From contig NZ_JAOTPO010000006.1 in NCBI RefSeq assembly GCF_029028005.1, positions 62,001 to 126,000 on the forward strand: a stretch of 64,000 nt of DNA, written 5' to 3'. The stretch comes from Alkalihalobacterium chitinilyticum (GTDB lineage: Bacteria; Bacillota; Bacilli; Bacillales; Bacillaceae_F). A model generated the notes under the pieces. That model was not told where the DNA came from. It ran no database searches and was given only the letters and a program-made list of their open reading frames with translations. The stretch's first letter is position 1. Each line of letters begins with the position of its first letter. The translations under genes and the position numbers were made by a program. This document shows positions 44,603 to 53,221 of the stretch, one piece after another.

Positions 44603-44640
44603 AAAATCGCATTGGGTCCAAGATCCAATGCGATTTTTTT
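44603..44640. terminator. terminator between convergent regulator and AhpD-like gene
   Basis: AAAATCGCATTGG pairs with CCAATGCGATTTT around a 9-base loop, with A- and T-runs on the two sides, so it can serve both directions. Confidence 0.88.
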
Positions 44641-44702
44641 AGTTAAGAGTTTATATAACTCTATCTTTTTCTGATCAGTATTGCCCCTATTAGTGCAATT
44701 TC

Positions 44703-45359
44703 TTACGCATCATAAGCTTCTAACATATTGACAGCGTGAGCCAGTGCTGATCCGGCTTTAAGTGCAGTTGCGACCATAACAGCCTCGGCGAGTTCATTGA
44801 GTGACGCACCTGCTTTTTTTGCTGCCTTTGTATGAAGGTCGATACAATACGGGCAGCCTGTCGTATGGGCGCAAGCGACAGCGATTATTTCTTTTTCTTT
44901 GCTTGATAATGCTCCGTCTTTCAGTGCTTTCTGATCAAAGTCAATAAAAGCAGCAAACGAGTCACCTGTTAGCTTCGAGAATTCCATAATTCGCCCAAAA
45001 TATTGTTGCTTGTATAACACTTCTGTATCTTCTGTATACGAGTTCAGTGCATTGACACCGTGAGCGAGGGCGGACCCGGCTTTAAGAGCGGTTGCGACCA
45101 TAATCGATTCGCTTAATTCCTCAAGCGTCACTTCTTCTTTTTTACTGTTAGACACATGAAGGTCAATGCAATACGGGCAACCGGTAATATGAGCGATGGC
45201 GACCGCAATAAGTTCTTTTTGTTTTGTCGTTAATTCACCGCTACCTAAAGCTTGCTGATCAAAGTTTAGAAACGCCTTAAACGAATCCGGTACATATTGG
45301 TTTAATTCACCTAATCGATTAAACGTCGATTTTTTATATAAACTATCTTTATCTGACAA
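44703..45359 (-). CDS. double-domain carboxymuconolactone decarboxylase/AhpD-like protein
   Basis: This protein of about 218 residues holds two tandem AhpD-like repeats. Each has F-x-FDQ-AL, then A-H-TGCPYCIDLH with a CxxC redox pair and a downstream ATALKAGSALAH. Members of this family are peroxidases or disulfide-relay partners, and some act on small carboxylic substrates. I prefer the TTG at 45359, spaced from AGGGAGTG; a GTG at 45366 overlaps that site. It follows the aldehyde dehydrogenase by about 30 bases in one operon, suggesting a role in detoxifying by-products of aldehyde oxidation. Confidence 0.85.
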   Translation of the reverse strand: MSDKDSLYKKSTFNRLGELNQYVPDSFKAFLNFDQQALGSGELTTKQKELIAVAIAHITGCPYCIDLHVSNSKKEEVTLEELSESIMVATALKAGSALAHGVNALNSYTEDTEVLYKQQYFGRIMEFSKLTGDSFAAFIDFDQKALKDGALSSKEKEIIAVACAHTTGCPYCIDLHTKAAKKAGASLNELAEAVMVATALKAGSALAHAVNMLEAYDA

Positions 45360-45390
45360 TACAATCACTCCCTAAAAATGATCTATGTTT

Positions 45391-46911
45391 TTAAAAGAAT
45401 CCTAGCGCGTCTTCACTGTAACTGACGAGCATGTTTTTCGTCTGCTGGTAATGGCTGAGCATCATCTTATGATTTTCGCGGCCGATACCCGATTTCTTAT
45501 AGCCGCCGAATGCTGCATGAGCAGGATACGCATGGTAACAATTCGTCCAGACACGACCCGCTTCTATGTTACGGCCAAAACGGTACGCTGTATTGATGTT
45601 ACGAGACCATACACCAGCCCCTAATCCGTATAACGTGTCATTGGCAATGGCAAGCGCTTCTTCTGCGTCACTAAACGTCGTTACCGCTACAACAGGTCCG
45701 AAAATCTCCTCTTGGAAGATACGCATGCTGTTGTCTCCCTTAAACACAGTCGGTTTCACGTAATAACCGTCTTTCAATTCATTGCCTAACTCATTGCGCT
45801 CTCCGCCAATTAAGCATTGGGCACCTTCTTGTTTTCCAATTTCTAAGTAAGAAAGAATTTTCTCTAGCTGTTCTTGAGATGCTTGAGCACCCATCATCGT
45901 TTCTGTATCTAGCGGGTTTCCTGTTTTAATCGCCTCGACACGTTGAAGTACTCGCTCCATAAACGGCTCATAAATCGACTCATGTACAAGGGCACGAGAC
46001 GGGCATGTACACACTTCGCCTTGGTTTAAGGCAAACATGACAAATCCTTCAATTGCTTTGTCAAAAAAGGCATCGTCTTTTTCCATAATGTCTGGGAAGA
46101 AGATATTCGGCGACTTTCCGCCAAGCTCAAGCGTAACAGGAATGATATTTTCAGATGCATATTGCATGATGAGGCGACCCGTTGTTGTTTCTCCAGTAAA
46201 TGCAATTTTTGCGATACGATCACTAGAAGCGAGCGGCTTACCTGCTTCAACACCGAAGCCGTTGACGATGTTGACAACGCCTTTAGGAAGTAAGTCTTCA
46301 ATTAGTTCCATAAGAACTAAAATGGATGCAGGCGTTTGTTCTGCTGGCTTAAGAACGACGCAGTTTCCAGCAGCAAGTGCAGGAGCAAGCTTCCATACGG
46401 CCATTAAGATTGGGAAGTTCCACGGAATGATTTGGCCAACTACCCCTAATGGCTCATGAAAATGATAAGCCACCGTGTTGCTGTCAATTTGCGAGATACT
46501 TCCTTCTTGACTGCGAACGACACCAGCAAAATAGCGGAAGTGGTCAATCGCAAGCGGAATATCCGCATTTAATGTTTCGCGAACCGCTTTTCCGTTTTCC
46601 CACGTTTCAGCCACCGCAAGCATTTCTAAGTTTTCTTCCATGCGATCGGCAATTTTATTTAAAATAATGGCGCGTTCAGCAGGTGATGTCATTCCCCAGC
46701 TTGTCTTTGCTGCGTGTGCGGCATCAAGAGCCATCTCAATATCTTCAGCAGATGAGCGTGCGACTTCACAAAAGACTTGGCCCGTTACCGGTGTTTTATT
46801 TTCAAAATACTCACCGTTCACTGGGGCTGTCCATTCGCCGTTAATGTAATTTTCGTATCGTTTTTTAAATGTAACTTTTGCATTTACTTCTCCTGGGTTT
46901 GCATAAATCAT
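45391..46911 (-). CDS. NAD-dependent aldehyde dehydrogenase
   Basis: This is an aldehyde dehydrogenase superfamily protein of 506 residues, similar to ExaC/AldA acetaldehyde dehydrogenases. It shows the cofactor site [21 protein letters not shown], the catalytic Glu in [13 protein letters not shown] and the catalytic Cys in [11 protein letters not shown]. It oxidises an aldehyde to the acid with NAD. The start is the ATG at 46911, eight bases after GGAGG; an ATG at 46926 overlaps the site. It lies between the alcohol dehydrogenase and the AhpD-like gene, so alcohol, aldehyde and acid form a linear pathway. Confidence 0.92.
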   Translation of the reverse strand: MIYANPGEVNAKVTFKKRYENYINGEWTAPVNGEYFENKTPVTGQVFCEVARSSAEDIEMALDAAHAAKTSWGMTSPAERAIILNKIADRMEENLEMLAVAETWENGKAVRETLNADIPLAIDHFRYFAGVVRSQEGSISQIDSNTVAYHFHEPLGVVGQIIPWNFPILMAVWKLAPALAAGNCVVLKPAEQTPASILVLMELIEDLLPKGVVNIVNGFGVEAGKPLASSDRIAKIAFTGETTTGRLIMQYASENIIPVTLELGGKSPNIFFPDIMEKDDAFFDKAIEGFVMFALNQGEVCTCPSRALVHESIYEPFMERVLQRVEAIKTGNPLDTETMMGAQASQEQLEKILSYLEIGKQEGAQCLIGGERNELGNELKDGYYVKPTVFKGDNSMRIFQEEIFGPVVAVTTFSDAEEALAIANDTLYGLGAGVWSRNINTAYRFGRNIEAGRVWTNCYHAYPAHAAFGGYKKSGIGRENHKMMLSHYQQTKNMLVSYSEDALGFF

Positions 46912-46944
46912 GTCCATTACCTCCATCTATCTATATGAAATAAA

Positions 46945-46964
46945 GGATGGGAATAGACCCATCC
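46945..46964 (-). terminator. hairpin between alcohol and aldehyde dehydrogenase genes
   Basis: GGATGGG-N6-CCCATCC, read on the reverse strand, is followed by TTTATTTC. It may reduce read-through from the alcohol dehydrogenase into the aldehyde dehydrogenase gene or protect the upstream message. Confidence 0.65.
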
Positions 46965-47067
46965 CGATTTGTGGTTGTGATTTGTGAACTATTTTACGAA
47001 ATGAATATCTTAACCTTTATGTGTTTTGTGTACCATATACCTTCAAAAAGGAGGACAAAAAGTTCCT

Positions 47068-48228
47068 TTAGTAAGAAGCGCGGATAATCTCTTGAAGCTC
47101 ATCCATCGTCGCTTTACGAGGGTTTGTTAATGCGCAAGCGTCTCGCATAGCATTTTCAGCAAGGACTGGAATGTCTTCTTCTTTGGCACCTAATTCTTTA
47201 AAGCCGGTTGGAATTCCAACGTCTTTTGTCAGTGTTTCAATGGCTGTGATTGCTTTTTCAGCAGCTTCTCTTGTAGATAAACCGCTTACATTTTCACCTA
47301 AAGCAACGGCAATATCGACAAAGCGTTCAGGTTTTGCAATTAAGTTAAATCGCTCAACGTGAGGTAAAAGGATCGCATTACACACACCATGAGGTAAGTT
47401 ATAAATCCCGCCAAATTGGTGAGCAATTGCGTGAACGTATCCTAAGGAAGCATTGTTAAACGCCATTCCTGCTAAAAACTGTGCATAGGACATTTGGTTT
47501 CTTGCTTCGATATCTTCACCATTTGCAACAGCTGCACGAAGGTTTTTACTAATAATTTTCATTGCTTGTAATGCGCAAGCATCTGTAATTGGTGTTGCAT
47601 TCGTTGATACGTAAGCTTCAACAGCATGAGTGAGTGCATCCACTCCTGTAGCCGCAGTTAATCCTTTAGGCTTCTTCACTGTTAAAATCGGATCGTTAAT
47701 CGAAACTGTAGGCGTTGTATGTTTGTCGACAATCGCCATTTTCACTTTTCTTTCTGTGTCTGTAATAATACAAAAGCGTGTCATTTCACTTGCTGTACCT
47801 GAAGTCGTATTAATAGCAACAAGTGGAGGCATCGGTGAAGAAGATTGATCAACTCCTTCATAATCGTGGATCTTACCACCGTTCGCTGCGACAAGACCGA
47901 TTCCTTTTGCGCAGTCATGCGAACTTCCGCCGCCTAATGAAATGATTGCATCGCATCCTTGTTGTTGGTAAACAGCTAATCCATCATGGACATTTGTATC
48001 GGTTGGGTTTGGTTCAGCACCAGGGAAAATTTCGACTTCAACACCAGCTTCACGAATGAGCGCAGCAACTTCGTCAGCTACACCCATTTGGTTTAAACCT
48101 TCATCGGTAACGATTAATGCTTTTTTGCATCCTAAAGATTTAACTCGTGGTCCAGCTTCTTTCACTGCTCCTACACCCATTAAATTGACGTTTGGAATAT
48201 AAAATCCATATACTTGTTCGTTTGCCAT
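47068..48228 (-). CDS. iron-containing (type III) alcohol dehydrogenase
   Basis: This protein of 386 residues contains the type III signature GGGSSHDCAKGIGLVAANGG, TTSGTASEMTRFCIITD and the metal ligands in HAIAHQFGGIYNLPHGVCNAILLPH. It resembles the NAD-dependent methanol/ethanol dehydrogenases of Bacillus (Mdh-like). The start ATG 48228 follows GGGGGAG; a longer frame begins at 48258, inside the predicted transcription start region. It is probably driven by the sigma-54 promoter just upstream and feeds the aldehyde dehydrogenase. It is a paralogue of the broken gene at 40214. Confidence 0.93.
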   Translation of the reverse strand: MANEQVYGFYIPNVNLMGVGAVKEAGPRVKSLGCKKALIVTDEGLNQMGVADEVAALIREAGVEVEIFPGAEPNPTDTNVHDGLAVYQQQGCDAIISLGGGSSHDCAKGIGLVAANGGKIHDYEGVDQSSSPMPPLVAINTTSGTASEMTRFCIITDTERKVKMAIVDKHTTPTVSINDPILTVKKPKGLTAATGVDALTHAVEAYVSTNATPITDACALQAMKIISKNLRAAVANGEDIEARNQMSYAQFLAGMAFNNASLGYVHAIAHQFGGIYNLPHGVCNAILLPHVERFNLIAKPERFVDIAVALGENVSGLSTREAAEKAITAIETLTKDVGIPTGFKELGAKEEDIPVLAENAMRDACALTNPRKATMDELQEIIRASY

Positions 48229-48267
48229 TGTAAAACTCCCCCTTAAAATTGAATTCACAACTTATAA

Positions 48268-48284
48268 TGCAAACACTGTGCCAA
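48268..48284 (-). promoter_or_regulatory. sigma-54 promoter of the alcohol dehydrogenase operon
   Basis: On the reverse strand TTGGCACAGTGTTTGCA fits the -24/-12 consensus TGGCAC-N5-TTGC exactly. It lies 40 bases before the start codon. A palindrome TTGGAC-N8-GTCCAA at 48481-48500, about 200 bases upstream, is a possible activator site. Confidence 0.85.
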
Positions 48285-48354
48285 AAGTTTGAATATTTTA
48301 AATATTAAATAAAAAACAGGGTTATAGGGAAATAGCTAAGGAGGCGAAACCTTA

Positions 48355-48514
48355 TTGGATCAACACTTAAAATCGATTAGAAAAAATTTAGGGGAAATGA
48401 ATGGAAGGGGCTTTTTTTGCAAAAAATGAAAATGCTAAACAATTTGTGGAAACTGAATCGTTGCCGATTTTTCGGCCGAATTGGACGAACGATTGTCCAA
48501 TGAGCCAAACGTAA
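48355..48514 (+). pseudogene. possible small gene broken by a T7 tract
   Basis: AAGGAGG (48338-48344) precedes a TTG codon opening DQHLKSIRKNLGEMNGRGFF, which stops soon after a run of seven T. With six T the frame would run on as AKNENAKQFVETESLPIFRP to a stop at 48514, about 52 codons in all. I recognise no family. It occupies most of the otherwise empty 48285-48570 interval. Confidence 0.3.
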
Positions 48515-48570
48515 TAATTAATAAGGTCTCATCAAGTGAAGGCTAACGTCAAAGCGTAAGTGAAAAAACA

Positions 48571-48603
48571 AAAAAAGCAATGGAGCTTGTCCATCGCTTT
48601 TTC
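48571..48603 (-). terminator. terminator of the HU gene
   Basis: On the reverse strand AAAAAGCGATGGA pairs with TCCATTGCTTTTTTT-type sequence (one mismatch), ending in a T-run. It lies 21 bases after the HU stop. Confidence 0.85.
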
Positions 48604-48623
48604 ATTCAACTATAAATATACAA

Positions 48624-48896
48624 TTAGTTTACAGCGTCTTTTAATTGCTTACCAGGTTTGAACGCTGGGTTTTTAGTAGCTGGGATTTCAATCTCTTCAC
48701 CAGTTTGCGGGTTGCGTCCTTTACGAGCAGAACGTTCACGTACTTCAAAGCTTCCAAATCCAACTAATTGAACTTTTCCACCATCTTTTAAAGCGTCAGT
48801 AATGCTTTCAAATACAGCGTCTACTGCTTTCGCTGCATCTTTTTTAGAAATCTCTGCTTGTTCAGCAACTGAATTAATTAAATCTGTCTTGTTCAT
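48624..48896 (-). CDS. hupA: DNA-binding protein HU
   Basis: This protein of 90 residues is HU/HBsu: [65 protein letters not shown]. It is a dimeric nucleoid protein that bends DNA. The ATG at 48896 follows AGGGAGT; the frame upstream of it has no binding site. It is a single-gene unit with its own terminator. In B. subtilis hbs is essential. Confidence 0.97.
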   Translation of the reverse strand: MNKTDLINSVAEQAEISKKDAAKAVDAVFESITDALKDGGKVQLVGFGSFEVRERSARKGRNPQTGEEIEIPATKNPAFKPGKQLKDAVN

Positions 48897-49029
48897 GGAA
48901 AAACTCCCTTTCATTACTATAAATAATTGCCTGCATCTCAAATTTAATCGTGAAACCCTAGTAGTGTCAAGACTTTAGAGAGAATTTCATGAAAAAATGC
49001 CATTTTTTTCTCGTTTTTTTGATAAATTT

Positions 49030-49569
49030 CTATACTTTTCGTATCTTAAAGGTACCAATCATTAGAAATGCTAGAATTAAAGTAATGAACATAAATTGAT
49101 AATCAGGGATGATATCGATCAGTAAAAAACTCAATGTTAATAAGAGTCCGGCTACTGTAATCGGTAATCCAACAAAAAAGCCGTGCGTATCCGTGACGTT
49201 AAATCGTGCGAGTCGAATGGCGCCGCAAGCGATAAAAATAATGGCGAAAAATGCGCCTGGCATTCCAAATGTAAATAAAACACCTTGGTATAATAATATA
49301 GCAGGGGCTACACCAAATGAAATGATATCACTGAGGGAGTCGAGTTGTTTTCCAAGTTCCGATGTAGTATTTGTTTTACGAGCGACCATACCGTCAAGAC
49401 GATCAAATACGGCAGCGATGGTAATTAATAGTAAACTCGTCCGTAATTCGCCTTGTAGTACTAATAAAATCGCCATGGCACCAAACCCTAAATTAATCAA
49501 TGTAATGAGATTTGCCGCTTGACTTTTTATTTTTTTAACGGTTTGATCTAAGTGTTGTAATAAAAACAT
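49030..49569 (-). CDS. pssA: CDP-diacylglycerol-serine O-phosphatidyltransferase
   Basis: This membrane protein of 179 residues carries the CDP-alcohol phosphatidyltransferase signature D-x2-DG-x2-AR-x8-G-x3-D-x3-D as DRLDGMVARKTNTTSELGKQ, continuing LDSLSD. It makes phosphatidylserine from CDP-diacylglycerol and serine. Psd is encoded divergently 123 bases away, so both steps of phosphatidylethanolamine synthesis are together. In B. subtilis the two genes lie in one operon, so the divergent arrangement differs. The start follows a GGAGTG site. Confidence 0.94.
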   Translation of the reverse strand: MFLLQHLDQTVKKIKSQAANLITLINLGFGAMAILLVLQGELRTSLLLITIAAVFDRLDGMVARKTNTTSELGKQLDSLSDIISFGVAPAILLYQGVLFTFGMPGAFFAIIFIACGAIRLARFNVTDTHGFFVGLPITVAGLLLTLSFLLIDIIPDYQFMFITLILAFLMIGTFKIRKV

Positions 49570-49692
49570 AACTTCACTCCTTAAGTTTATGTAAAAAATT
49601 GGAGTAGATATTGAATTGTCTTAAAATTTTATGATATCATAAAGGGCTGTTGGCTACTAGAGAAAAAAGTATTGTCTATTCGGAGGTATTTT

Positions 49693-50493
49693 GTGAAAAA
49701 GCAATTATATCGTGCATTTGTTGAATTATCTGGAAATCGTGTTAACTCTCATTTGTTACGTACATTTACGACTTCCCGCTTAAGTAAAGGCATCAATCGT
49801 TCCTTTACAAAAACTTATAAATTAAATACAGAAGAAATGGAAAAACCATTACATGAATATAAAAGTTTACATGAATTATTTACGAGGCGTTTAAAAGAAG
49901 GCACTCGACCGATCGATGCCGATGAACATGCTCTCGTTAGCCCGGTTGATGGGGTGCTTGCCCACGTTGGCCCTCTAAATGAACAGTCTGCGTTTCGTGT
50001 TAAAGGACAAGATTATACACTTGATGAAATGCTCGGCAGTAAAGTAAAGAGTCAACTGTATTGTGGAGGTACTTTTGTTATTCTTTATTTAAGTCCAAGT
50101 CATTATCACCGTATTCATAGTCCAATTTCTGGTCGTGTCCTTGAACGCTGGTATCTCGGAAAAAAATCGTATCCTGTAAATCAGCAAGGTCTGGAATATG
50201 GAAAGCGTCCATTATCGAAAAATTATCGTCACATCACTGAAATTGACGTCAATAAAAAACACATGGCTATCGTTAAAGTCGGTGCATTAAATGTGAATAG
50301 TATTGAGATAACCCATCATGATGAAGAGGTGACTAAAGGTGCTGAGATTGGTTACTTTACGTTTGGTTCAACGGTCATTCTTTTATTTGAAAAAGGGTTA
50401 GTCGATTTAGATCCTCAGTTGCAATGTCCTGCTGATGTAAAAGTAGGAATGAGAATTGGTACGATCCATCCTTCAAAGGATGAAGAGCAGTGA
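49693..50493 (+). CDS. psd: phosphatidylserine decarboxylase proenzyme
   Basis: This protein of 266 residues holds LSPSHYHRIHSPISG with the catalytic-site histidines, and FTFGSTVILLFEKG near the C-terminus. Self-cleavage before Ser226 in the GST motif would give the pyruvoyl cofactor. It converts phosphatidylserine to phosphatidylethanolamine. The GTG at 49693 is spaced well from CGGAGG; a TTG at 49672 would place that site inside the gene. Its stop overlaps the next start as GTGA. Confidence 0.95.
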   Translation: MKKQLYRAFVELSGNRVNSHLLRTFTTSRLSKGINRSFTKTYKLNTEEMEKPLHEYKSLHELFTRRLKEGTRPIDADEHALVSPVDGVLAHVGPLNEQSAFRVKGQDYTLDEMLGSKVKSQLYCGGTFVILYLSPSHYHRIHSPISGRVLERWYLGKKSYPVNQQGLEYGKRPLSKNYRHITEIDVNKKHMAIVKVGALNVNSIEITHHDEEVTKGAEIGYFTFGSTVILLFEKGLVDLDPQLQCPADVKVGMRIGTIHPSKDEEQ

Positions 50494-51632
50494 AGCTCCT
50501 TTCGTTATTGGCGCAGCGTATAGTGAATGAAGTTACGAAAGTCATTGACGAAGAAGTAATCGTTATCAACAAAGAAGGCATCATTATAGCCGCCAGTGAT
50601 AGTCATCGCGTGGGTCATCTTCATGAAGGGGCACTGCGCGTTTTTCGTTCAAAGCAAAAGATGGAAATTACCGATGCGGATGTTCATTCGTTAGAAGGTG
50701 TGAAAGCAGGATTAAACTTACCGATCTTTTTTCAACATGACGTCATAGGTGTGATTGGGATTACTGGTGATCCGCAAACGGTGTCTCCCTTTGGTGAACT
50801 CATTCAACGGATGACCGAATTAATTATTCAAGAAGCCCATTCGGCTGAAAAGTTGAATTCTGAAATCCGTGGAATCGAAACATTTGTATATGAATGGATC
50901 CACAATCGCGAGTTTGACGAAGATTTTCATGAACGAGGTGAGTTGTTAGGGCTCGACATGGACCTATCGCGAATGTGTGTCTTGATTAACTTAAAAAGTA
51001 TGAACAACGCTGATTTACATTTAGTTGAAAAAGAGACGGAAGAACGACTGCGACTTCTGTTTTCCGACCCAGCAATTCATACGATCGTCCGAGCTGGGCA
51101 GGGGCGTGTTCTACTTTTAAAAGGACTTAAACATCAAAAAGATGAAATAAATTTCCTTAAACAGCTAAAAACGATGCGGAAACAATTAGAGCAACTCACG
51201 CAAACGACTATTTTTGTTGGAGTTGGTACGAGACAAAGCCCAGATCTCGTTTTAAAATCTTATAGTGAAGCAAAGAAAGCCTTGCAGACGGCGTCAGATG
51301 CCGATCCAGTCGTTTTATATGAGCAATTGACATTAGAAGGCGTCCTTGCTGAAATAAGCGTAGACATGAAGCTAGAAGTCGCTGAGAAGGTTTTAGGGAA
51401 TATGACAGAAGACCCCGAATTGATGGACACATTAGAAACCTACTTTTATTATCATATGTCATTAAAAGACACGGCAGAACACCTACATATTCATATTAAC
51501 ACGCTGCATTATCGGCTAAAGCGGATCCATGAGCGCTTAGGCGGGAATTTAAAAGACCCGAAGTTTTTAGCAACTTGTTACATTGCCTATATATTTTGGA
51601 AAGAAACTAGAGAAACCTACAATAATACTTGA
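50490..51632 (+). CDS. glcR: CdaR/PucR-family activator, GlcR-like
   Basis: This regulator of 380 residues has an N-terminal sugar-diacid recognition domain (LLSLLAQRIVNEVTKVIDEEV, VGVIGITGDP), a central GGDEF-like region and a C-terminal PucR helix-turn-helix (HLHIHINTLHYRLKRIHERLG). In B. subtilis the orthologue YsfB (GlcR) activates the glycolate oxidase genes, which follow here. The GTG start overlaps the psd stop, so the regulator is coupled to psd, while glcDF follow a terminator and must have their own promoter. Confidence 0.88.
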   Translation: MKLLSLLAQRIVNEVTKVIDEEVIVINKEGIIIAASDSHRVGHLHEGALRVFRSKQKMEITDADVHSLEGVKAGLNLPIFFQHDVIGVIGITGDPQTVSPFGELIQRMTELIIQEAHSAEKLNSEIRGIETFVYEWIHNREFDEDFHERGELLGLDMDLSRMCVLINLKSMNNADLHLVEKETEERLRLLFSDPAIHTIVRAGQGRVLLLKGLKHQKDEINFLKQLKTMRKQLEQLTQTTIFVGVGTRQSPDLVLKSYSEAKKALQTASDADPVVLYEQLTLEGVLAEISVDMKLEVAEKVLGNMTEDPELMDTLETYFYYHMSLKDTAEHLHIHINTLHYRLKRIHERLGGNLKDPKFLATCYIAYIFWKETRETYNNT

Positions 51633-51691
51633 ATAATCCTTGTCTAACTTTGTGTTTTTACACATAGCCCGACGAGGATTATTTTTTTATA
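51632..51691 (+). terminator. terminator between glcR and glcD
   Basis: AATAATCCTTGTC pairs with GACGAGGATTATT (one T-G pair), with a T7 tail. It overlaps the glcR stop codon. Confidence 0.9.
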
Positions 51692-51808
51692 ATTAGAGAT
51701 ATGAAAATTGATCAGATGACCTGATTAAGTGTTGGGTTGAGAAAAGATAGGGTGAATTTCTCCATCGTACACTTCTATCTGTTTTATCTAGTATACAGGA
51801 GGATTATT

Positions 51809-53221
51809 ATGCTGCGAGCTGAAGTGAAAGAAAAGTTAATCCAAATTGTTGGACCTAAAAATCTATTAGACTCACAAGAAAGTTTACTTGTGTATTCATA
51901 TGATGCGACACCCAATTATCAAGCGATGCCGGATGCGGTTATTAAGCCGAGAAATACGCAGGAGATTCAAGAAATTGTAAAGGTTTGTAATGAATTTAAA
52001 GTTCCAATCGTTCCACGTGGTTCGGGTACGAATCTTTGTGCAGGCACCTGTCCATTAGAGGGCGGTATTGTGATGTTATTTACGCATATGAACAAGATCT
52101 TAGAAATTGACGAAGAAAACTTAACAGTGACGGTTCAACCAGGTGTGATTACGTTAGATATGATTAACGCAGTAGAAGAAAAAGGTCTTTTTTATCCGCC
52201 AGATCCAAGTTCAATGAAAATATCAACGATCGGTGGCAATATCAATGAAAATTCAGGCGGACTTCGTGGATTAAAGTACGGGGTAACTCGTGATTACGTG
52301 ATCGCATTAGAAGTCGTGCTGCCGAATGGCGATGTCATCCGTACAGGCGGGAAACTCGCTAAAGATGTGGCTGGTTATGATTTTACGAGATTAATGGTTG
52401 GAGCGGAAGGAACACTCGGAGTCATTACTGAAGCGACGTTGAAACTTATTCCAATCCCTGAAACGAAAAAGACGATGCTCGCTCTTTTTGACTCTTTAGA
52501 AGCATCTGGAGCAGCTGTGTCCTCAATTATCGCCAATAAAATTATTCCAGCAACACTTGAGTTTATGGATCAAAGTACTTTAGAAGTGGTTGAAGACTTT
52601 GCGAAAATTGGATTACCAACAGATGTTGGTGCTGTTCTTTTAATTGAACAAGATGGGCCTCGTGAAGTGGTAGAACGTGATATTGAAAAGATTGCAGAAA
52701 TCTGCCGTGAACAGCAGGCGAAATCTGTTCAAATTGCTCAAACAGCAGAAGAAGGGTTAGCACTAGCGACGGCTAGACGTGCGGCACTTTCAGCATTGGC
52801 ACGTAAAAAACCAACAACAATCTTAGAAGATGCAACTGTTCCTCGTTCGAAAATTGCTGAGATGGTTAAAGCGATCGATGAAATTGCGGAAAAGCATCAA
52901 GTTGAAATCTGTACATTCGGCCATGCTGGTGATGGGAACTTACATCCGACTTGTATGACAGATGCGCGTAATCAAGAAGAAATTGAACGTGTAGAAGAAG
53001 CGTTTGCTGATATATTTGCAAAAGCGATTGAGTTAGGCGGCACGATTACGGGAGAGCATGGTGTAGGTGTTATGAAAGCCCCTTACCTTGCATGGAAGCT
53101 TGGAGAAGAGGGCGTAAATGCAATGAAAACATTGAAGTTCGCGTTCGATCCAAATAACATTATGAACCCTGGTAAAGTGTTTGCCAAAGAAACAAAGAAA
53201 CGGGTGGTTGTACAACGATGA
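51809..53221 (+). CDS. glcD: glycolate oxidase FAD subunit
   Basis: This FAD-linked oxidase of 470 residues has the FAD_binding_4 motifs VPRGSGTNLCAGTCPLEGGIV and STIGGNINENSGGLRGLKYGVTRDYV. C-terminal FGHAGDGNLHPT and GGTITGEHGVGVMKAPYL complete the family pattern. With GlcF it oxidises glycolate (or lactate-like 2-hydroxy acids) and passes electrons to the respiratory chain. The start ATG 51809 follows AGGAGG; the longer frame from 51737 is not supported. It overlaps glcF as ATGA. Confidence 0.94.
   Translation: MLRAEVKEKLIQIVGPKNLLDSQESLLVYSYDATPNYQAMPDAVIKPRNTQEIQEIVKVCNEFKVPIVPRGSGTNLCAGTCPLEGGIVMLFTHMNKILEIDEENLTVTVQPGVITLDMINAVEEKGLFYPPDPSSMKISTIGGNINENSGGLRGLKYGVTRDYVIALEVVLPNGDVIRTGGKLAKDVAGYDFTRLMVGAEGTLGVITEATLKLIPIPETKKTMLALFDSLEASGAAVSSIIANKIIPATLEFMDQSTLEVVEDFAKIGLPTDVGAVLLIEQDGPREVVERDIEKIAEICREQQAKSVQIAQTAEEGLALATARRAALSALARKKPTTILEDATVPRSKIAEMVKAIDEIAEKHQVEICTFGHAGDGNLHPTCMTDARNQEEIERVEEAFADIFAKAIELGGTITGEHGVGVMKAPYLAWKLGEEGVNAMKTLKFAFDPNNIMNPGKVFAKETKKRVVVQR

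Noticed and set aside
46037-46459. Forward-strand frame in the aldehyde dehydrogenase gene
   Set aside because: It is antisense to conserved aldehyde dehydrogenase motifs and has no binding site.
47000-47067. Sigma-54 promoter before the aldehyde dehydrogenase gene
   Set aside because: TGGTAC is present on the reverse strand but no TTGC element lies at the required distance.
48481-48500. TTGGAC-N8-GTCCAA palindrome as a terminator
   Set aside because: It has no T-tract and no upstream gene to end; an activator site is more likely.
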